Shown in pieces: positions 9,539 through 22,329 of a stretch of DNA of 64,000 nucleotides. The notes beneath the pieces are model-generated. The model ran no database searches, was not told where the DNA came from, and saw only the letters and a list, made by a program, of their open reading frames with translations. Position 1 is the stretch's first letter; every line of letters begins with the position of its first letter. The translations under genes were made by a program, and so were the position numbers. Source of the stretch: Shewanella oneidensis MR-1 (GTDB taxonomy: Bacteria > Pseudomonadota > Gammaproteobacteria > Enterobacterales > Shewanellaceae); contig NC_004347.2 in assembly GCF_000146165.2 (NCBI RefSeq), forward strand, positions 1 to 64,000, read 5' to 3'.

Positions 9539-10621
9539 ATGAGCCTTATCCGTCTTAACATTGATTCTTTTCGCAATATCCAGTTGGCGCAGTTGAGCCC
9601 AAGCGAAGGGATCAACCTGATTTATGGTCAAAATGGCAGTGGCAAAACCAGCATACTTGAAGCCATTTATTTTCTTGGCATGGGGCGTTCGTTTCGCAGT
9701 CACTTATCCCAGCGAGTGATCAATAACGACCAAGACAAATTAACGCTGTTTGCAACCTTAAATCTGCCCCGAGGCGACAGTAAAATAGGCCTGCGGCGTT
9801 TTCGCAGTGGCGAAACCGAAGTCAAAATTGATGGTGAAAAGGTCAAACGGCTATCGACTTTAGCTGAAACCTTACCCATACAAGTCATTACGCCGGAAAG
9901 CTTTTCGTTACTGTTCGAAGGCCCAAAATCCCGCAGACAGTTTATCGATTGGGGGGCCTTTCATACCGATCCGCAGTTTTATGCGGCATGGATGAATGTA
10001 AGACGTGTTCTTAAACAAAGAAATCAAATGCTTAGGAATGGTTCTCCCTATGATCAAATCCAATATTGGGATCGGGAGTTTATCCGTTATACCGAGCAGG
10101 TGACTGAAATACGAAACCGTTATGTAGACTCGTTAAATGAGCTACTTAAGGGTATAATCGGGGAGTTTTTACCGCAGGTGGATGTTAAGGTTTCATTTAC
10201 CCGCGGCTGGGATAGCAAAACGGATTTTGCACAACTTCTCGAATCCCAATATCCCAGAGATTTGGCCACAGGTCATACCGTCAGCGGTCCCCATAAAGCT
10301 GACTTAAGACTTCGTGTAGGCACTTTGCCGGCGCAGGATGCCCTGTCCCGTGGTCAATTGAAATTGTTAGTCTGTGCACTGCGTATTGCACAGGGAAAGT
10401 TGCTCAAACAACAAATAGATAAACACAGTATTTATCTTGTGGATGATCTTCCATCCGAGTTGGATGCACAGCATAGGCAGCTATTGCTTAAGCAGCTAGT
10501 GGACACGGGTGCACAAGTGTTTGTGACCGCCATTGAGCCAGCAGCAATAGTCGATTCGTTACACACGCCTCCCAGTAGGATGTTCCATGTGGAACACGGA
10601 CGTGTAACGGTAATTGAATAA
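9539..10621 (+). CDS. recF: Recombination mediator RecF
   Basis: RecF is an SMC-like ABC ATPase that, with RecO and RecR, loads RecA at gapped DNA and stalled forks. The 360-residue protein has Walker A GQNGSGKT (30-37), the signature region LSRGQLKLL and Walker [23 protein letters not shown] before the signature is typical. A parS-like 16-mer lies at its 3' end and encodes MFHVEH, a peptide often imposed by ParB sites inside genes. The gap after dnaN is 162 bases, and gyrB follows 16 bases downstream. Confidence 0.97.
   Translation: MSLIRLNIDSFRNIQLAQLSPSEGINLIYGQNGSGKTSILEAIYFLGMGRSFRSHLSQRVINNDQDKLTLFATLNLPRGDSKIGLRRFRSGETEVKIDGEKVKRLSTLAETLPIQVITPESFSLLFEGPKSRRQFIDWGAFHTDPQFYAAWMNVRRVLKQRNQMLRNGSPYDQIQYWDREFIRYTEQVTEIRNRYVDSLNELLKGIIGEFLPQVDVKVSFTRGWDSKTDFAQLLESQYPRDLATGHTVSGPHKADLRLRVGTLPAQDALSRGQLKLLVCALRIAQGKLLKQQIDKHSIYLVDDLPSELDAQHRQLLLKQLVDTGAQVFVTAIEPAAIVDSLHTPPSRMFHVEHGRVTVIE
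10581..10596. other. parS: parS-like ParB site in the 3' end of recF
   Basis: TGTTCCATGTGGAACA differs by one base from the palindrome TGTTCCACGTGGAACA found twice further on in this window. Confidence 0.6.
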
Positions 10622-10628
10622 CCATTGA

Positions 10629-13055
<2,427 letters not shown>

Positions 13056-13087
13056 TATCGTTATCGATAGATAAAAGAGATTGATAA

Positions 13088-13116
13088 CAAAGGGAAAGCT
13101 TAGCTTTCCCTTTTTG
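13088..13116 (+). terminator. Rho-independent terminator after gyrB
   Basis: AGGGAAAGCT, one base, AGCTTTCCCT, then a T-run, between convergent gyrB and the GST gene. Confidence 0.85.
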
Positions 13117-13128
13117 TTTGCTTGAAAA

Positions 13129-13791
13129 CTACCTATCGACACCCGCCTCATCGGCTTCGACAATTTCAGTCTCCGCTTTTGCGGCGGTTATCCAAGCCTG
13201 CATTTGTGGCTGGCTCATTATGTATTCCATATAAGCTCGGCTCGCTTGCGAGACTTCAATCTCGTAGGTAAAGAAGCGCATCACCACTGGCGCAAACATC
13301 ATATCGGCGATTGACCACTGGCCAAATAACCAAGTGCCCTGAGTTTGGCATGGGGCAAATTCGGCCATTTGCTGCGACCAAATGCTATCTACGCGAGCAA
13401 TATCTTGCTGAACAGCGGGGCTAAGCTCAACATATCGACGGGCGCGGATATTCATAGGTAGGGCATTTCTAAGGGCATTAAAGCCTGAATGCATTTCACA
13501 GGCGAGGGAGCGAGCCTTGGCTTTTTGTTTTGGATCTTGTGGCCATGCAGTGCCTGAAAGATAAGAATCATTGATATATTCACAAATCGACAGTGAATCC
13601 CAAACGGTAATGTCACCATCGACCAGTGTTGGTACTTTTAGTGTTGGTGAAATGGATTGTAGTTGCTGGTAGAAGCTATCGGTATCGAGTTGTAAAAGGA
13701 TTTCATCGAACTTAATACCTGATTTTTTAACCATTAACCAAGCTCGGAGCGACCAGCTAGAGTAGTTTTTATTGCCGATGTAGAGTTTCAT
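13129..13791 (-). CDS. Glutathione S-transferase family protein
   Basis: The 220-residue product starts MKLYIGNKNYSSWSLRAWL, a thioredoxin-fold GST N-terminal domain with the SSWS segment supplying the likely glutathione-activating Ser. Around residue 55 it has LKVPTLVDGDITVWDSLSI, the cis-Pro and glutathione gamma-glutamyl contact segment of the family. The C-terminal half is the all-helical GST domain. The reading frame opens at 13824, but the ATG at 13791 follows a good GGAAGGTG ribosome site and matches family starts. Substrate is unknown; a role in detoxification or stress is inferred from the family. Confidence 0.88.
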   Translation of the reverse strand: MKLYIGNKNYSSWSLRAWLMVKKSGIKFDEILLQLDTDSFYQQLQSISPTLKVPTLVDGDITVWDSLSICEYINDSYLSGTAWPQDPKQKAKARSLACEMHSGFNALRNALPMNIRARRYVELSPAVQQDIARVDSIWSQQMAEFAPCQTQGTWLFGQWSIADMMFAPVVMRFFTYEIEVSQASRAYMEYIMSQPQMQAWITAAKAETEIVEADEAGVDR

Positions 13792-13904
13792 AAGCACCTT
13801 CCAATTTTGAGTCGTGCTAATCACTATACATGATGTTTGTTTTTCCCCGCATGCTCATATTCAGTCATTCAAATTGCTCAGGCAATCGAGCTAAATTGGA
13901 ATAA

Positions 13905-13920
13905 GGTTTCACGTGAAACA
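13905..13920. other. parS: parS site
   Basis: GGTTTCACGTGAAACA holds the perfect 14-base palindrome GTTTCACGTGAAAC and matches the widely conserved bacterial parS (TGTTTCACGTGAAACA) at 15 of 16 positions. It lies in the intergenic gap between the GST and HDOD genes. Confidence 0.85.
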
Positions 13921-14067
13921 ATTCGATTGGGTAACCTAGTCTTAAGTTTCGGAACATATACTCAAGCTGCACATAATACTGATAGTGGCTGCTCTAGCAT
14001 ATCAATTACAATGGACGGATAATGTAATGTCGGCTCAGTAAACACTGCTTTTATAGGTTGGAATATT

Positions 14068-15111
14068 TTGATTAAGTCCATATTCAACAAAATTTTTAAT
14101 ATCCGTGAAGAGGCAACACTTGAGCGCCCGAAAAGCTTCAGTCAGACCGATCTCAGCAAACCTATAAATACGGTAGTGCCACAAAAGCCTGCTGATGAGC
14201 GATGTGATTCTTCGGTGAGTGTTGACTTAGAGGCATTGTTTTATAGCCTGTTATTTCCTGCTAGAACAAAAGATTCTGGTGGTGTTGCTAATAACCTTGA
14301 ACGCCGTGTTATGGCGGAAATTGAACAGGCCTTAGCATCCCCCCAATTGATTGCCGAAAAAGTACTTAAACTACCTTCTAAGGTATTGGAATTAGATCGA
14401 AAGTTAGCGGATCCACAGTTTGATACCAAGGATTTGTTGGCTTTAATTGAACAAGATCCTTTGCTCAGTGTTGAAGTGCTCAAGCTGTGCAATTCTCCCG
14501 CGTTTAAGCGTGGGGAGCGGGAAGTGACCAGTCTTCAGCAGGCCTTAGTTCAGCTTGGTCGGGAGCAATTACGGCGCTTTGTTACCAGTAGTTTGGTGCG
14601 TGAAATGCTGGATATTAAACCCATTTATTTCCGCCGTTTTGGCGCTGAGATTTGGCGTCACTCGATGCAAGTGGCCTTTTTAGCGAGTGAACTTAGCGAA
14701 GAAGATAGGGACACGGCATTCTTGCTCGGATTACTGCATGATGTGGGTAAGTTGGCCATCTTTAAAATGTTGCTCGATGCTTTTGTGCAAGCAGAGCCCG
14801 GCGAGCAGCCAAACTCTTGGTTATTTAGGCAAGTCATGACAGCTAAATCACTCACCCTAAGTGCGTTGTTAGCAAAACATTGGCAATTACCCAGCACTTT
14901 TGAAACTGAGCTGGATAAATTAGCCCATGTGCATACGCGGCCAAATGAGGGAATTGCAGCAGTAGTATGGCGCGCGAATGTGATCAGTGAAATCTCTATG
15001 CTGCAGCAAGCGAGTAAATTACCTGCCGATATGCTGAGCAACTTGTTAGCCTTGGTTGGACTCGAGCAAGCTCAGTTTGATGAGTTGCACGAAAAACTCC
15101 AACAGTTTTAA
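14068..15111 (+). CDS. HDOD domain protein (putative signalling)
   Basis: The 347-residue protein has an HDOD domain (about residues 95-290). It contains the helix-rich segment LIEQDPLLSVEVLKLCNSPA and an HD-like LLHDVGKLAIFKML. HDOD proteins are non-catalytic relatives of HD phosphohydrolases and act in signalling, often with cyclic-di-GMP or stress regulation. The first 90 residues are poorly conserved in character. The start is probably the TTG at 14068 (MIKSIFNKIFN), since no in-frame ATG is available upstream before a stop. It is monocistronic, with a terminator after it. The precise role is not evident. Confidence 0.85.
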   Translation: MIKSIFNKIFNIREEATLERPKSFSQTDLSKPINTVVPQKPADERCDSSVSVDLEALFYSLLFPARTKDSGGVANNLERRVMAEIEQALASPQLIAEKVLKLPSKVLELDRKLADPQFDTKDLLALIEQDPLLSVEVLKLCNSPAFKRGEREVTSLQQALVQLGREQLRRFVTSSLVREMLDIKPIYFRRFGAEIWRHSMQVAFLASELSEEDRDTAFLLGLLHDVGKLAIFKMLLDAFVQAEPGEQPNSWLFRQVMTAKSLTLSALLAKHWQLPSTFETELDKLAHVHTRPNEGIAAVVWRANVISEISMLQQASKLPADMLSNLLALVGLEQAQFDELHEKLQQF

Positions 15112-15124
15112 TGATTTTCAGCCA

Positions 15125-15153
15125 TAAAAAACGCGCTTAAAAGCGCGTTTTTC
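15125..15153. terminator. Terminator between HDOD gene and glyS
   Basis: AAAAACGCGCTT, AA, AAGCGCGTTTTT between convergent genes, so it can serve both. Confidence 0.85.
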
Positions 15154-15179
15154 TTAACAGTGATTTTTACTTAAATCAC

Positions 15180-17246
15180 TTACTGAAGCAGAGAAATATC
15201 CGCCACATGCAGGAACTGCTCACGTAGGTTGTTGAGCAGGGCCAAACGGTTGTTACGCAGCGCTGCATCATCCGCCATCACCATTACATCCTCAAAGAAC
15301 TGATCGACGCTTTCACGTAAACTCGCCAGTAAGGTTAAGGCTTGTTGGTAATCTGCGTTAGCAAATAAAGGTGCAAGCTGAGGCTGCAGCTCGGCAAGCT
15401 TAGCTGCTAATGCTTGCTCGGCAGCTTCACTTAATAACGCGACATTCACACTAGAAGGTAATTCACCTTCAACCTTTGCCAGAATATTAGACACTCGCTT
15501 ATTCGCTGCTGCCAGAGCGCTAGAGGCTTCTAAACCTCTGAAGTGTGATACTGCGTTAATGCGGCTATCAAAGTCGGCTGGGCGAGTTGGACGGCGGGCT
15601 AATACGGCAAGGATCACGTCAACGTTGATACCTTTATCTTGGTACCAAGCACGGAAACGAGCCATGAGGAACTCGAGTACTTCTTCGCTTGCGTTTGCGT
15701 TACTTAAGTTAGCACCATGCAGTTCCTGAGCCTTAGCTATTAGCGTTACTAAGTCCAGTGGCAGTTTATTCTCAACGATAATACGCAGTACACCGATAGC
15801 GGCGCGACGTAGTGCGAATGGGTCGGCAGCGCCCTTAGGTGCCTGACCAATACCGAAGATACCGACTAAGGTATCAAGCTTATCCGCTAATGCCACGGCG
15901 CAAGAAACGGCAGCTGTTGGAACCGTATCGCCAGAAAACTTTGGCTTATATTGTTCCTCCATGGCTAACGCTACGGCTTCAGTTTCACCGTCTAGGCGGG
16001 CGTAATGCATGCCCATAGTGCCTTGCGTATCGGTAAACTCCATCACCATATTGGTCATTAAGTCTGTTTTAGACAATAAACCTGCACGAGCTGCATCAAC
16101 GGCATTTGCACCTGTTTGCTCGGCAATAAAGGCGGCTAGGGCAGAGATACGAGTCACTTTGTCTTTTAAGGTGCCGAGCTGTTGCTGGAACAAGACGGTC
16201 TCAAGGCTTGGTAAGCGTGATTCTAGCGTGTGCTTCTTATCGGTATTAAAGAAGAACTCAGCATCAGCCAAGCGTGGACGAACCACTTTCTCGTTACCAG
16301 AGATAATTTGCGCGGGATCTTTTGATTCGATATTCGCGACAAAGATGAAGTTTGGCAGTAACTTGCCCGCATCATCGAATACCGGGAAGTACTTTTGATC
16401 GCCCTTCATGGTGTAAACCAAGGCTTCAGAAGGTACGCTTAAGAATTTTTCTTCAAAGCTTGCAGTTAATACTACTGGCCATTCAACCAAAGAGGTCACT
16501 TCTTCCAGTAGAGCATCTTCGATATCGGCGGTGCCACCAATCTTGGCGGCCGCTTTTTCGGCATCGGCTTTGATTAATGCTTTGCGGCTTTCATAATCGG
16601 CAATGACTTTACCTTTTTCTTTTAGCAGTGTCAGGTAGTTGTCCGCATGGTCAAGCTCAAAACCGGTACCCATAAAGCGGTGACCACGGATATTGCGAGC
16701 TGATTTAATCCCGAGCAATTCGCCTTCGATTAATTCGCTGCCTAATAACATAGTGGCGGTGTGAACTGGGCGGATAAATTGCGTTTTACTACTTCCCCAG
16801 CGCATTGGCTTTGGAATAGGTAACTTATCCAGCGCACGTTGTGCCATAGCAGCGACTAAGCTCTTAGTTTCAACGCCTTCAACTTTAGCGTTATAAACCA
16901 GCCATTCACCTTTGTCGGTCACTAAACGTTCTGCCTGATCGACAGTAATACCGTTGCCACGTGCCCAACCTTCGGCAGCTTTTGTAGGTTTACCTCCGGC
17001 ATCAAAGGCTGAGCTGACCGCCGGGCCGCGTTTTTCAACGATTTTATCTGCTTGGGCAATAGCGAGTTCAGTAATATTAAGCGCCAGACGACGGGGCGCT
17101 GCATACCAAACCGCGGATTTAAAAGCTAAATCGGCTTTGGTTAATTCTTCAGTAAAGTTCGCTAAGAAAGACTCAGCCAGTTTACGTAGCGCCTTTGGCG
17201 GCAGCTCTTCAGTGCCTAACTCGATGAGTAAGTTTTCAAAATTCAT
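15180..17246 (-). CDS. glyS: Glycyl-tRNA synthetase beta subunit
   Basis: GlyS is the tRNA-binding subunit of the alpha2beta2 bacterial glycyl-tRNA synthetase. The 688-residue protein begins [19 protein letters not shown], the canonical beta-subunit start, and has [20 protein letters not shown] near residue 145. The C terminus has the helical DALR-type anticodon-binding region. It begins 9 bases after glyQ, so the pair is one operon. Length equals the family norm. Confidence 0.97.
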   Translation of the reverse strand: MNFENLLIELGTEELPPKALRKLAESFLANFTEELTKADLAFKSAVWYAAPRRLALNITELAIAQADKIVEKRGPAVSSAFDAGGKPTKAAEGWARGNGITVDQAERLVTDKGEWLVYNAKVEGVETKSLVAAMAQRALDKLPIPKPMRWGSSKTQFIRPVHTATMLLGSELIEGELLGIKSARNIRGHRFMGTGFELDHADNYLTLLKEKGKVIADYESRKALIKADAEKAAAKIGGTADIEDALLEEVTSLVEWPVVLTASFEEKFLSVPSEALVYTMKGDQKYFPVFDDAGKLLPNFIFVANIESKDPAQIISGNEKVVRPRLADAEFFFNTDKKHTLESRLPSLETVLFQQQLGTLKDKVTRISALAAFIAEQTGANAVDAARAGLLSKTDLMTNMVMEFTDTQGTMGMHYARLDGETEAVALAMEEQYKPKFSGDTVPTAAVSCAVALADKLDTLVGIFGIGQAPKGAADPFALRRAAIGVLRIIVENKLPLDLVTLIAKAQELHGANLSNANASEEVLEFLMARFRAWYQDKGINVDVILAVLARRPTRPADFDSRINAVSHFRGLEASSALAAANKRVSNILAKVEGELPSSVNVALLSEAAEQALAAKLAELQPQLAPLFANADYQQALTLLASLRESVDQFFEDVMVMADDAALRNNRLALLNNLREQFLHVADISLLQ

Positions 17247-17255
17247 GTGTTACCT

Positions 17256-18161
17256 CTACTTACACATTGGGAAGCCAAGCGCTTCGCGTGCCTGATAATA
17301 GGATTCTGCAACGGCTTTAGCCATTGTACGAACGCGCAGGATATAACGCTGACGTTCTGTCACTGAAATGGCGTGGCGAGCATCGAGCAGGTTGAAGGCG
17401 TGTGAGGCTTTCATGACTTGCTCATAGGCGGGTAGAGGTAATGGTTTTTCAAGCGACAATAAGTGCTGACACATTTTTTCGCATTGATCGAACAGAGCAA
17501 ACATAAAGTCGACATCGGCGTGCTCAAAGTTATAGGTCGATTGCTCAACTTCGTTTTGGTGGAACACATCGCCATAGGTGATGCGGCCCATTGGGCCATC
17601 GGTCCACACGAGGTCGTACACGCTATCCACACCTTGGATATACATGGCGAGACGCTCTAAACCGTAGGTGATTTCACCTGTGACAGGGCTACACTCTAAG
17701 CCGCCGACCTGCTGGAAGTAGGTAAACTGAGTTACTTCCATGCCGTTTAGCCAGACTTCCCAACCTAAACCCCAAGCGCCTAGCGTTGGTGATTCCCAGT
17801 TGTCTTCCACAAAGCGGATATCATGGATTTGGGTATCAATACCCAGTGCTTGCAGAGAACCTAAATAGAGTTCTTGGATATTATCCGGTGACGGTTTTAA
17901 CACGACTTGGAATTGGTAGTAGTGCTGCAGACGGTTTGGGTTTTCACCGTAACGGCCGTCGGTCGGGCGGCGCGAAGGCTGCACATAGGCACTGCTCATT
18001 GGTTCAGGCCCTAAAGAGCGTAGGAAGGTTTGTGGGTGGAATGTGCCCGCACCGACTTCCATATCTAAAGGTTGAACGATTGCACAGCCTTGCTGCGCCC
18101 AATATTCCTGTAGGGTTAGAATGAAACCCTGAAATGTTTTTACGTCGTGTTTCGTCGTCAT
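17256..18161 (-). CDS. glyQ: Glycyl-tRNA synthetase alpha subunit
   Basis: GlyQ is the catalytic subunit of heterotetrameric class II glycyl-tRNA synthetase. The 301-residue protein has the class II motif region [20 protein letters not shown] followed by [17 protein letters not shown], and [16 protein letters not shown], all typical. It heads the glyQS operon, divergent from tag. Confidence 0.98.
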
Positions 18162-18278
18162 GTCTACTTGTCTACTGCCGTCAGCTTGAATAGAAAATGG
18201 TTTCGATTATACCTTGTAGATCTCTGCTTATGTAGGTTATTTTTTACCTTCTTCGTTAAAACGTTAAGGTAGATGACC

Positions 18279-18854
18279 ATGGAAGAAATCCGCTGTAATT
18301 GGGTTAGTGATGATCCCTTGTATCGCGATTATCACGATAATGTATGGGGGCGCCCAGTTTATGATCCCAAGGAGTTATTTGCCAAGCTCTGCTTAGATGG
18401 CCAGCAAGCGGGGTTATCTTGGATTACGATCTTAAAGAAACAACAAAATTATGAGCAAGCTTTTGCCGATTTTGAGCCTGCAGTGATTGCTACTTTCGAT
18501 GATGCTAAAGTTGAGGAGTTGATGGCCAATCCTGGTATTGTGCGCAATCGACTCAAGATCCATTCAATTATTCGTAATGCAAAAGGGTATTTAGCATATA
18601 CGGCCGATGGTGAGGATTTTTCTGCGTTTCTGTGGAGTTTTGTTGGCGGTAAACCGCGAGTGAATCAATTTACGTCTATGTCACAGATCCCTGCGCAAAC
18701 GCCGGAATCAGAGGCCATGTCAAAGGCGTTAAAAAAACTTGGCTTTAACTTTGTTGGCCCGACGATTTGTTATGCCTTTATGCAGGCAGTGGGTATGGTG
18801 AATGATCACCTTGTTGATTGCGTTGCTTATGATGCTTGCTGTGGCGGTAAATAA
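18279..18854 (+). CDS. tag: DNA-3-methyladenine glycosylase I
   Basis: Tag excises 3-methyladenine from alkylated DNA. The roughly 191-residue protein starts MEEIRCNWVSDDPLYRDYHD, giving the zinc-snap Cys6 and His19. The C-terminal partners are His and Cys in HLVDC. The middle carries the HhH-GPD region with QAGLSWITILKK. An ATG at 18273 is also in frame, but 18279 is better spaced from AAGGT at 18266-18270. It is divergent from glyQ and convergent with the amidohydrolase gene; a palindromic parS/terminator lies just after it. Confidence 0.94.
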   Translation: MEEIRCNWVSDDPLYRDYHDNVWGRPVYDPKELFAKLCLDGQQAGLSWITILKKQQNYEQAFADFEPAVIATFDDAKVEELMANPGIVRNRLKIHSIIRNAKGYLAYTADGEDFSAFLWSFVGGKPRVNQFTSMSQIPAQTPESEAMSKALKKLGFNFVGPTICYAFMQAVGMVNDHLVDCVAYDACCGGK

Positions 18855-18890
18855 GTTACTCATCTTATTCGAGCTTAAATCCAAAATATA

Positions 18891-18922
18891 AAGGCATGTT
18901 CCACGTGGAACATGCCTTTTGT
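18891..18922. other. parS: 28-base perfect palindrome: parS site in a terminator-like context
   Basis: The parS core TGTTCCACGTGGAACA is at 18897-18912 and is extended to a 28-base perfect palindrome (18891-18918) by AAGGCA and TGCCTT arms, followed by TTTT. It lies between convergent genes, so it may bind ParB and also form a transcript-ending hairpin. Confidence 0.8.
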
Positions 18923-18940
18923 TATTTCTTCTTATTGAGA

Positions 18941-21900
18941 TTAGATTTTCTCGAAGAAGAAAGGCTTACGCTGTTGCTTGTTACCATTGAGTTGGTTCAT
19001 CGACTCAGCGTCGAACAACTTACCATTAACCATGGTATAAGTGACTCTATCTGTAACGCGAATATCCGCTAGTGGATCGCCATCGATAACGATTAAGTCG
19101 GCGAGTTTACCAGTCTTAATCGAGCCAAGTTGATGATCTAAACCGAAGGTGGTGGCTGGGTTAATCGTCGCCGTTTTCAGTACGTCCATATTACTCATGC
19201 CGCCTTGGGCGAACATCCACATTTCCCAATGTGCGGCTAAACCTTCACGCTGACCATGGGCGCCAATATTTGGGTGAATGCCTAATTTATTAAACTCATT
19301 CGCGACTTTAGCGACGTTAAAATGGTTGTAGTGGCTTTCTGGTACATGGGGGCGACGCATTGAGCGTGCTTGCAAAATATCGCTTGGTACATACATAGAC
19401 AAACGTGGATGTGCCCACACATCGGTTTTATCGTACCAGTAATTTTCACCCGAAATACCACCGTAGGCGACGACTAAGGTTGGCGTATAACCGACCTTAG
19501 TTTGACCCCAGAACTGTTTAATATCGTTATAAATACTTGCCACGGGTAAGGAATGTTCTACGGTTGTATGGCCATCGGCAACCATGGTCAGGTTATGTTG
19601 TAGCAAGCTGCCGCCCTCGGGCACGACCATCATTTCGAGTTCGCGAGCTGCAGCGATAACCTGTTGTCTTTGATTTCGACGGGGTTGGTTGTAGCTCTTC
19701 ACACTAAAGGCACCGACTTTTTTGAGTCGCTCTAAATGGAATTTTGCATCATCAACAGAGTCGATGTGCGAGGTGTATCCTGGCGCGTTAGCGCCGTAGA
19801 GAATCGTTCCCGTAGAGAAAATCCGTGGGCCAACGATGTTGCCCGCCTTCTGCTGTTCCGAGGCTGCAAAAATCTCAGTCGTATCGTTCGATGGATCGTG
19901 AATCGTAGTCACGCCTAAGGATAAACCAGAATAGAGCGCCCAGTTTTGTTGCGGCACGATTTCATCATCAGCTTGAGCACCATGGGCATGAGCATCAAAC
20001 AAGCCTGGCATAATGGATTTGCTGCTTATATCGATGACTTGTGCATCCTTTGGAATCGGCGTATTAGCGTCGCCAACGGCAACAATATGATTGTCTTTAA
20101 CGATCACCACACCCTTATCGATGACTTGGTCATTTTCCATGGTGATCACTTTACCGCCGACAAAAGCGACTGTTCCACGTGGAACATCGGCCTTTTCGGT
20201 AAAGCCTAAATTGATAATGCTTGGCTTAGCTTGCTCGTCCTTTTTTAGATACTGGGAATCAACTTCGGTTTGGTACAGTTCTGGGCCAAGAGTCCAATAG
20301 AGTTGATTACTTTTGCTATTCCAACTGATGCTTTCACCGGCTCGCACACTTAACTGAGTAACGGGAAGATTGCTGGCGTTAGGTCCGATTTCAACCGTTT
20401 CACCATGTTTGGCAAAGGGCGTCACCCACACTTTAAAGCGTTCAGCAAAGGCAAGTTGTTCACCGTCGGGGGAAACTCTAAATTCGGTTGCATGCTTACT
20501 GCTGTAGTGAACGCGCTTATCAAAACCGTCTAAGTTGATTGAAGCTAGCTGTGGCGTATCATCATCGCCACTATTCATAAAAAAGATGCGTTCCGCTGAA
20601 GCACCAAATTGAGCTTGGTAACCCTCTGCGGTGATTTTTGTATTTTGTTTGGTTTTTAAATCAACCTTGTATATGCCAGGTTCCTGCGACCAAGTGCGAG
20701 GCGTGAGGTTTCCGCCTTGGGTTTTACGATACACTACCAACTCTCCATTGGGGGCGAAGGTAGGCTCGACGTATTTTCCTGGCTCAGTGGTAAGTTGTTT
20801 CGCCTTGCCACCTTTAGCGCTGATCACTTGTACCGCGCCTTGATCTTGGTCATTCCAAGTGGTGAAGACTATGTTTTTGCCATCACGCGACCATTGGGGA
20901 TAAAGTTCCCCAATATCGTTACCTAACTCAGTTAAGCGTGACATCTTGCCATCGGGAAGCGACTTTAACCAGATTTTACCCAATGCTTCGAAGGCAACTT
21001 TACTACCATCGGGGGAGACTTGTGCCATTCGCAGCATTTTTACATCGAATACATCTTTATCAATATCCTGTTTAAAGCGAACTGAAGGCTGAACGTCTAA
21101 TTGAGTTTTTACGGAAAAGGGAACATTAGTGACCGTTTTATTGGCAACGTTGAGGCGGTTAATTTTGCCCTTAGCCCAGAAGAAGATATCTTTGTTGTCT
21201 TGAGTCCAAGCCATGCTTGGATAGACTCCGTGGATTGCCCATGTCTCTTGCATATCACGGTCTAAATCGCCAAACAACTTAGTTGTTTCGCCGGATTTTA
21301 AATCAAGCAAATATAAGGATGATTGGAAGTCATCACGTTTGATATAGGCCAGCTTGGTGCCATCAGGACTCGGTGTCGGGCGAATAGCACCACCTGTCCC
21401 TTCAATCAGAATTTCGATATTTCCAGTCTTGGTATCATAACGCTTGATTTTATAGATACCGTTTACCGAATCTTTGGAGTAATGGAAGGTTTTTCCTGGG
21501 GTGTCGTCTTGACTGAAATAGATATAACGACCATCGGGTGAATAGGCGGGTTCGCCTAAGTCTTTCTCATCATTTGGCCGTTCAGTGAGTTTAACGCCTT
21601 CGCCACCAGCTACATGGTAGAGCCAGACTTCGCCGGCGCCTAAACTGCGACTGGCGGTAAAATGTTTGCGACCAATTAAATATTGGGAATCAGGGCTCCA
21701 AGCTGGGCTGTTGAGTAAGCGAAAGGTTTCGCTTGTGACCGTGCGTGGATTGCTTCCATCGGCATTCATAATCCAGATATTGTCACCACCGTCAGCATCT
21801 GAGGTAAAGGCGATGTGTTTACCATTAGGGCTATATACAGGCTGCATTTGCCAGGAGATCCCTTGAGCTAATGGCTTAGCTTCGCCTCCCGTGACTGGGA

Positions 21901-22129
21901 TTTGATAAATATCCCCGAGCAAATCAAACACTAAATGTTGGCCATCAGGGCTTACGCTGAGGTTCATCCAAGTGCCTTCATTAACATCGATTTTGACTTT
22001 TTTTAGCGGCGCATTAGTGGGGGCGTTTACATCCCAGCTTGGTTTTTGGACTTCATCCGCGTGAGCTATGGGGGGATTTAGGCTCAGCATCAGTGCTATA
22101 TAAAGCGGAGTCAGTGTAGGTCTAAACAT
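18941..22129 (-). CDS. Exported TolB-like beta-propeller / amidohydrolase fusion protein
   Basis: The protein is about 1062 residues. An N-terminal signal peptide (hydrophobic LTPLYIALMLSL, ending near PPIAHA) is followed by repeated PD40/TolB blades (for example SPDGQHLVFDLLGDIYQIPV and SPNGKHIAFTSDADGGDNI) over about 650 residues. A C-terminal amidohydrolase domain follows with the metal-ligand motif DAHAHGAQ, later His residues in EHSLP and GAHGQREGLAAHWE, and the family ending GKLADLIVIDGDPLADI. Such fusions are thought to be periplasmic hydrolases or peptidases; the substrate is unknown. The ATG at 22129 follows AGGAT; upstream in-frame codons to 22171 lack a ribosome site. A perfect parS site lies inside the gene at 20171-20186. 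Confidence 0.88.
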   Translation of the reverse strand: MFRPTLTPLYIALMLSLNPPIAHADEVQKPSWDVNAPTNAPLKKVKIDVNEGTWMNLSVSPDGQHLVFDLLGDIYQIPVTGGEAKPLAQGISWQMQPVYSPNGKHIAFTSDADGGDNIWIMNADGSNPRTVTSETFRLLNSPAWSPDSQYLIGRKHFTASRSLGAGEVWLYHVAGGEGVKLTERPNDEKDLGEPAYSPDGRYIYFSQDDTPGKTFHYSKDSVNGIYKIKRYDTKTGNIEILIEGTGGAIRPTPSPDGTKLAYIKRDDFQSSLYLLDLKSGETTKLFGDLDRDMQETWAIHGVYPSMAWTQDNKDIFFWAKGKINRLNVANKTVTNVPFSVKTQLDVQPSVRFKQDIDKDVFDVKMLRMAQVSPDGSKVAFEALGKIWLKSLPDGKMSRLTELGNDIGELYPQWSRDGKNIVFTTWNDQDQGAVQVISAKGGKAKQLTTEPGKYVEPTFAPNGELVVYRKTQGGNLTPRTWSQEPGIYKVDLKTKQNTKITAEGYQAQFGASAERIFFMNSGDDDTPQLASINLDGFDKRVHYSSKHATEFRVSPDGEQLAFAERFKVWVTPFAKHGETVEIGPNASNLPVTQLSVRAGESISWNSKSNQLYWTLGPELYQTEVDSQYLKKDEQAKPSIINLGFTEKADVPRGTVAFVGGKVITMENDQVIDKGVVIVKDNHIVAVGDANTPIPKDAQVIDISSKSIMPGLFDAHAHGAQADDEIVPQQNWALYSGLSLGVTTIHDPSNDTTEIFAASEQQKAGNIVGPRIFSTGTILYGANAPGYTSHIDSVDDAKFHLERLKKVGAFSVKSYNQPRRNQRQQVIAAARELEMMVVPEGGSLLQHNLTMVADGHTTVEHSLPVASIYNDIKQFWGQTKVGYTPTLVVAYGGISGENYWYDKTDVWAHPRLSMYVPSDILQARSMRRPHVPESHYNHFNVAKVANEFNKLGIHPNIGAHGQREGLAAHWEMWMFAQGGMSNMDVLKTATINPATTFGLDHQLGSIKTGKLADLIVIDGDPLADIRVTDRVTYTMVNGKLFDAESMNQLNGNKQQRKPFFFEKI
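20171..20186. other. parS: parS site inside the amidohydrolase gene
   Basis: Exact palindrome TGTTCCACGTGGAACA, in the linker between the propeller and the amidohydrolase domain, where it encodes DVPRGT on the coding strand. Confidence 0.8.
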
Positions 22130-22329
22130 GCAATATCCTGTTATCGTTATTTTAGGGGCAGTTGTTATCAAATAAGATAAATGTTTGTAAATGCTGTGTA
22201 GGTTATCTCACAAATACCCTGTAAGGAAAACGGAAATACTGTTTCAATTAATGACCGAGGGAGGCAACTGGATGATTGGCGTAGGGGGCAATGGGAGAGC
22301 AATAGGATTACTCTCCGAGGAGAAGTTGA

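Noticed and set aside
13837..14022. A 61-codon frame over the parS site upstream of the HDOD gene
   Set aside because: No ribosome site or family features; the region is better explained as intergenic with a parS site.
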